33,771 nucleotides of DNA from Bacillota bacterium (GTDB taxonomy: Bacteria; Bacillota_C; Negativicutes; JAEYSJ01): the NCBI GenBank assembly GCA_023434855.1, contig JAEYSJ010000050.1:1-33771 (forward strand), read 5' to 3'. Below are positions 32,241 through 33,771 of this stretch, one piece after another. Numbering within the stretch: position 1 is the first letter of the stretch; each line of letters starts with the position of its first letter. A program made the translations under genes and the position numbers. Under the pieces are notes generated by a model that was not told where the DNA came from, did no database searches, and worked only from the letters and a program-made list of their open reading frames with translations.

Positions 32241-33197
32241 TCATTGTCTGGCGGTAATGAACCGCCGCAACATTTCTATACCGGCTTGATCCAGCACACT
32301 GGTAAATTCCATTACCGGCACACCGGACGGCACAACTGTTTTAACTTGTTCAATATGTGCCAGCGAGGTGACGACTAAATCAACCTTATTGACCAGTTCC
32401 ATAACGGCTGCAGCTTCGTTTAAGCCGGCGTGGTCCAGTATGATGTGCTGAATGCCCGCCGCTTCCAGTGATTTCCGCATTCTCAACGCTCTTTCTTCCG
32501 TGCAGCAAATCAAACCAACTTTAGTACCGGCGGCAAGCTGCCCAATGCGGATAAGGGTATCCAGTTGGGGTGCCGCCATAATGGCCATAATTTCTTTGCC
32601 CAGTGGTTCCAGGATTGCTTTTACGTCTTCAACGTGGAAAAATGTGGTAATTACAAAATCAGCGGAAATCACCCAGTCCTCTTCCATTCTTTGCGGCAAA
32701 TCGGCTAATAAGCATCCTTCAACTGAGATATCCTTAAGTTCTTTTTCCAGCTCTTGTTTATAAAAGCCCAGGTCTAATTCACTGCATTCAACAAATAGCG
32801 CTCTCATCCGGCGACTTTGCCCGAACCCTAGAACAGTCTGGCCAAAGATAATTGTGTACAGATCGTGGGGGGTAAAGCCCAGTTCGCGCGTACGGCAGAG
32901 CATTTCCTGCGCCAGGCTAATGAGCGCCTGCTTATGACCGTCATCAGGAATAGGCGGCAGTTTTTCGGACACATAAGTCCCCTGCCCGTGTTTTACGACA
33001 ATCAGCCCTTCTTTTTCCAGCTCTTTGTATGAAGCAATCACCGTATTCCGGTTGATATGCAGAAAAATTGCCACATCCTTGGGGGCAGGCAGCCTGTCGC
33101 CAGGTTTTAGTTTGCCATTTAATAAAAAATATTTAATTTGCTCTTTTAATTGCTGATATATTGGTATTTCCGAATTTTTGTTGATACGAAATTCCAT
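32241..33197 (-). CDS. GntR family (YtrA-like) transcriptional regulator
   Basis: The 318-residue protein begins with a GntR winged helix-turn-helix (about 5-75): IPIYQQLKEQIKYFLLNG, LKPGDRLPAPKDVA, INRNTVIASYKELEKEGL, and the wing VKHGQGTYV. The C-terminal ~230 residues form an alpha/beta effector domain with repeated strand-turn motifs (VGLICCTEERA, VDLVVTSLAHI); it looks like a sensor fold but not an aminotransferase. ATG 33197 was taken as the start, with AGGTG upstream. It forms an operon with the Fsr-type exporter. A palindrome over its transcription start is the likely binding site, so it should repress itself. Confidence 0.9.
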   Translation of the reverse strand: MEFRINKNSEIPIYQQLKEQIKYFLLNGKLKPGDRLPAPKDVAIFLHINRNTVIASYKELEKEGLIVVKHGQGTYVSEKLPPIPDDGHKQALISLAQEMLCRTRELGFTPHDLYTIIFGQTVLGFGQSRRMRALFVECSELDLGFYKQELEKELKDISVEGCLLADLPQRMEEDWVISADFVITTFFHVEDVKAILEPLGKEIMAIMAAPQLDTLIRIGQLAAGTKVGLICCTEERALRMRKSLEAAGIQHIILDHAGLNEAAAVMELVNKVDLVVTSLAHIEQVKTVVPSGVPVMEFTSVLDQAGIEMLRRFITARQ

Positions 33198-33219
33198 TTA
33201 GAAACACCTCATGTAGATA

Positions 33220-33272
33220 ACTAGTTTTATAGTACTCTAGTAAATAATAACAGTATCATTAGCAAAAGTCAA
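33220..33272 (-). promoter_or_regulatory. Promoter and probable GntR operator of the regulator-exporter operon
   Basis: On the minus strand TTGACT (33267-33272), 17 nt, TATTAT (33244-33249) form a good promoter. Immediately downstream is an inverted repeat ACTAG-N12-CTAGT (33220-33241) that covers the predicted start of transcription. Its position fits self-repression by the GntR protein. Confidence 0.65.
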
Positions 33273-33302
33273 TAATGATAATAAAAAAACCACCCTGGCT
33301 AG

Positions 33303-33342
33303 CACAAAAAATAAAAACCTTCAAACACTGAACTGTTGAAGG
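33303..33342 (-). terminator. Intrinsic terminator after the partial third iron-ADH
   Basis: CCTTCAA (33318-33324) and TTGAAGG (33336-33342) with an inner CA/TG pair form the stem; a T-rich tract (complement of 33303-33317) follows on the minus strand. Confidence 0.8.
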
Positions 33343-33407
33343 CTTCTTCTACACAAGTATATATCTCTACTGACATATCTAATGCAATTAAACAGCAAAC
33401 CGGTCTC

Positions 33408-33771
33408 TCAGCTTTTGCCTAACGCCCGGGTAACGATAATCCGTAAATCTTCTATCGTCAAATGCCGCGGGCTGTTCGGCAGCAGCCGGTAAGAGGCAGC
33501 ATCTTTTACGATGTTTTCCAGGTTCTCACTGCCGATATTCACATCAGATAAGGTGTCAGGTATACCAACATCTTTTTTAAGCTTGTTGATAGCTACAATG
33601 GCCTGCCAGCCTGCTTCCCTGTCTGTTATTCCATTAACATCTTCATCGAATGCCACTGCAATATCACGAAACTTAGCGTTACCGTCCTCCCAATAGTATT
33701 CCATCACATAAGGCAGCATGATACCGTTAGCCACACCATGAGAAATGCCAAACAGAGCTCCAATCGGGTGG
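33408..33771 (-). CDS. Iron-containing alcohol dehydrogenase, C-terminal fragment
   Basis: The gene enters from the right window edge; the last ~120 residues are visible. They begin with HPIGALFGISHGVANGIMLP, which holds two of the metal-binding His of the family (the first His and the HG pair), and continue with the helical C-terminal domain (YYWEDGNAKFRDIAVAF, ending RALGKS). It is only distantly similar to the two paralogues at 11094 and 12852, so it is a separate enzyme type. It is followed by a terminator and then by the GntR promoter region. The true start is outside the window. Confidence 0.85.
   Translation of the reverse strand, partial: HPIGALFGISHGVANGIMLPYVMEYYWEDGNAKFRDIAVAFDEDVNGITDREAGWQAIVAINKLKKDVGIPDTLSDVNIGSENLENIVKDAASYRLLPNSPRHLTIEDLRIIVTRALGKS

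Overview
The window looks like chromosomal DNA of a diderm (outer-membrane) Firmicute, most likely class Negativicutes and perhaps near Sporomusa/Pelosinus. This is inferred from gene content, not proven. Low-GC Firmicute families (YetF, YibE/F, a YhaM-type nuclease, a YtrA-type GntR regulator, DUF815) sit beside envelope genes that need an outer membrane: an OmpH/Skp periplasmic chaperone, a family-9 (heptosyltransferase-like) glycosyltransferase, and the lipoprotein adaptor of an efflux pump. No rRNA, tRNA, CRISPR, integrase or transposase was found.

Layout. 1-972: a TetR regulator and the 5' end of an efflux adaptor lipoprotein (cut by the window edge, minus strand). 1304-4425: minus-strand envelope genes (YetF, an unknown small protein, YibE/F, OmpH/Skp). 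4565-7818: a CoA-disulfide reductase/rhodanese fusion divergent from an NhaC-type antiporter. 7878-10894: an unrecognised polytopic membrane protein, then a zinc-ribbon protein with an overlapping 18-codon leader ORF, then a DEAD-box RNA helicase. 11094-14240: two nearly identical iron-type alcohol dehydrogenases in tandem (17 differences in 386 residues by direct comparison); the upstream copy has a strong promoter and a ~190-nt leader containing an intrinsic terminator. 14447-19105: an unknown small gene, cobO (corrinoid adenosyltransferase), a DUF815 ATPase, a YhaM-like HD nuclease and a GNAT acetyltransferase. 19408-22838: a compact MurNAc catabolic operon, murP-mupG-murQ. 22835-27249: a diacylglycerol-kinase-like lipid kinase, a family-9 glycosyltransferase and PBP2 (mrdA). 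27750-30835: a membrane PAS histidine kinase followed by an unusual fusion of an autoinducer/N-acyl-amino-acid-synthase-like GNAT domain with a cyclic-nucleotide-binding-like domain. 31041-33272: a GntR regulator and Fsr-type MFS exporter operon with a visible promoter and operator. 33408-33771: the C-terminal part of a third iron-type alcohol dehydrogenase, cut by the window edge.

Themes: envelope and peptidoglycan upkeep (Skp, heptosyltransferase, PBP2, MurNAc recycling, lipid kinase), fermentative alcohol/aldehyde redox (three Fe-ADHs) and drug export. The most interesting items are the GNAT/CNB fusion next to an orphan sensor kinase, the attenuator-like leaders of the second ADH and cobO, the overlapping leader ORF of the zinc-ribbon gene, and three interspersed elements that share a TAAC-octamer-A-octamer design and occur as inverted pairs.
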